NCBI RefSeq assembly: GCF_046557915.1
Contig: NZ_JBHEBG010000002.1
Coordinates: 186,001-250,000 of the forward strand
Reading direction: 5' to 3'
Source of the DNA: JBHEBG01 sp046557915
GTDB taxonomy: Bacteria; Bacteroidota; Bacteroidia; Flavobacteriales; Flavobacteriaceae
DNA length: 64,000 nucleotides
The notes under the pieces are model-generated. The model was not told the DNA's origin. It searched no databases and was given only the letters and a program-made list of their open reading frames with translations. Positions 63,204 to 64,000 of this stretch are shown here, in pieces. The position numbers and the translations under genes are program-made. How positions within the stretch are numbered: position 1 is the first letter of the stretch; each line of letters begins with the position of its first letter.

Positions 63204-64000
63204 GAGCGATGGTAATTTCTGGGGGAGGCAGTAAGGGTGCGTTTGCGGGTGGCGTAGCCCAATATCTTATGCAAGAACAAGGGCATAATTACGATCTTTT
63301 TTTAGGAACCTCCACAGGAAGTCTCTTGATTTTTCATTTGGCACTACAAAAAATTCAAAAGATCAAGGAAGTATATACCTCTGTAAACCAGGATAGTATT
63401 TTTAGCAACTGCCCCTTCACGGTTCAAGAAAAACATGGGGTAGATAATATAGGAATCAACCACTTTAACGTATTGAAGAATTTTTACAAGGGCAGAAAAA
63501 CTTTTGGCGAGAGTTATAACCTCTTGGAATTGATCAGAAATACGATCACCCCTGAAGAATTTGAGATACTGAAAAATGGTCCTAAGGACATTGTTGTTAC
63601 GGTATCCAACCTATCACTAAACCATGTGGAATACAAATCTATAAACGATTGTAGTTACGATGAGTTTTGCGAGTGGGTATGGATTTCCTGCAACTATACC
63701 CCTTTTATGAGTTTAGTGAAAAAGAACGGCTGCGAATATGCCGATGGGGGGCTTGGCAATATGGTCCCCATTGAAGAGGCCGTAAAACGCGGAGCCACAA
63801 CCATAGATGCCATAGTACTGCAGACTGAAGTGACCCACCTGAATAGAATGCCTTCAAAAAATGCTTTTTCCCTACTGACCAATATGTTTAATTTTATGCT
63901 AGACAGAATAGAATTCCAAAACATTAGAATAGGGAAATTTGTAGCCAATAACAACGATGCCATTATTAATTTTTACTATACCCCCACCGTACTGACCACC
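63200..64000 (+). CDS. Patatin-like phospholipase family protein, N-terminal part (cut by window end)
   Basis: The frame is open from the ATG at 63200 to the window end (267 residues, no stop). The oxyanion loop is GGGSKG (8-13), the nucleophile Ser38 is in GTSTG (36-40), and the dyad Asp is in YADGGLGN. All are as expected for a bacterial patatin-like lipase. No signal peptide is seen, so it is cytoplasmic or membrane-associated. The start overlaps the M1 aminopeptidase stop (ATGA), which implies translational coupling; a functional link between the two is not obvious. Confidence 0.9.
   Translation, partial: MRAMVISGGGSKGAFAGGVAQYLMQEQGHNYDLFLGTSTGSLLIFHLALQKIQKIKEVYTSVNQDSIFSNCPFTVQEKHGVDNIGINHFNVLKNFYKGRKTFGESYNLLELIRNTITPEEFEILKNGPKDIVVTVSNLSLNHVEYKSINDCSYDEFCEWVWISCNYTPFMSLVKKNGCEYADGGLGNMVPIEEAVKRGATTIDAIVLQTEVTHLNRMPSKNAFSLLTNMFNFMLDRIEFQNIRIGKFVANNNDAIINFYYTPTVLTT

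Noticed and set aside
1..64000. tRNA or rRNA genes, CRISPR arrays, insertion sequences or prophage.
   Set aside because: No cloverleaf-like sequences, regularly spaced repeats, transposase motifs or phage genes were recognised by eye; a tRNAscan or IS search would settle it.

Overview
The window is chromosomal DNA of a marine-type flavobacterium (Bacteroidota, Flavobacteriaceae; a relative of Maribacter, Arenibacter or Zobellia is my guess). The evidence is moderate to low GC, an STN-type TonB receptor with DUF4249 lipoproteins, a DUF2911/TPR protein, membrane-anchored AraC regulators, weak or absent Shine-Dalgarno sequences, several likely TTG/GTG starts and TAnnTTTG-like -7 promoter boxes. 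I see no tRNA, rRNA, CRISPR array, insertion sequence or phage gene.

Layout. 1-1.8 kb: the edge of a DUF3179 gene and a membrane acyltransferase (minus strand). 2.0-10.5 kb: a tight plus-strand run of housekeeping genes (FMN reductase, pabB, alpha/beta hydrolase, tilS, dsbD) followed by a penicillin-acylase-family protein. 10.6-18.4 kb: a five-gene cell-envelope operon with a small secreted protein, a TonB-dependent receptor, two duplicated DUF4249 lipoproteins and a secreted protein with a plug-like C-terminus. 18.5-20 kb: comM/yifB. 20-39.4 kb: a looser, AT-richer accessory stretch of mostly single genes (beta-helix lipoprotein, EthD protein, two AraC regulators, serine hydrolase, DHFR-like reductase, HELLGH membrane protein, GH31 glycosidase, DinB, EamA transporter, PD40 protein, SRPBCC protein, a probable decayed gene, a Tat-type aminotransferase).

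39.6-43.1 kb: a tightly coupled operon of an NRAMP-fold transporter and the three 5-oxoprolinase subunits PxpA, PxpB and PxpC. The transporter lacks the usual metal-binding residues. 43.1-57.4 kb: a branched-chain amino acid island. A plus-strand operon (leader peptide, attenuator, ilvD, ilvB, methyltransferase, ilvN, ilvC, gapN) converges on a minus-strand operon (leuC, leuD, a citramalate-synthase-like gene, leuB). The ilv leader has all the parts of ribosome-mediated attenuation: a short peptide rich in Ile and Val codons and mutually exclusive 1:2, 2:3 and 3:4 RNA helices ending in a U-tract. The leuA-like enzyme keeps the pyruvate-pocket residues of citramalate synthase, so the island may make isoleucine from pyruvate without threonine deaminase.

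57.7-64 kb: DUF2911/TPR protein with a strong terminator, recG, an M1 aminopeptidase and a patatin-like phospholipase cut by the window end.

The best candidates for something new are the ilv attenuator, the pxp-linked NRAMP homologue without metal ligands, and the TonB/DUF4249/plug-like envelope operon.
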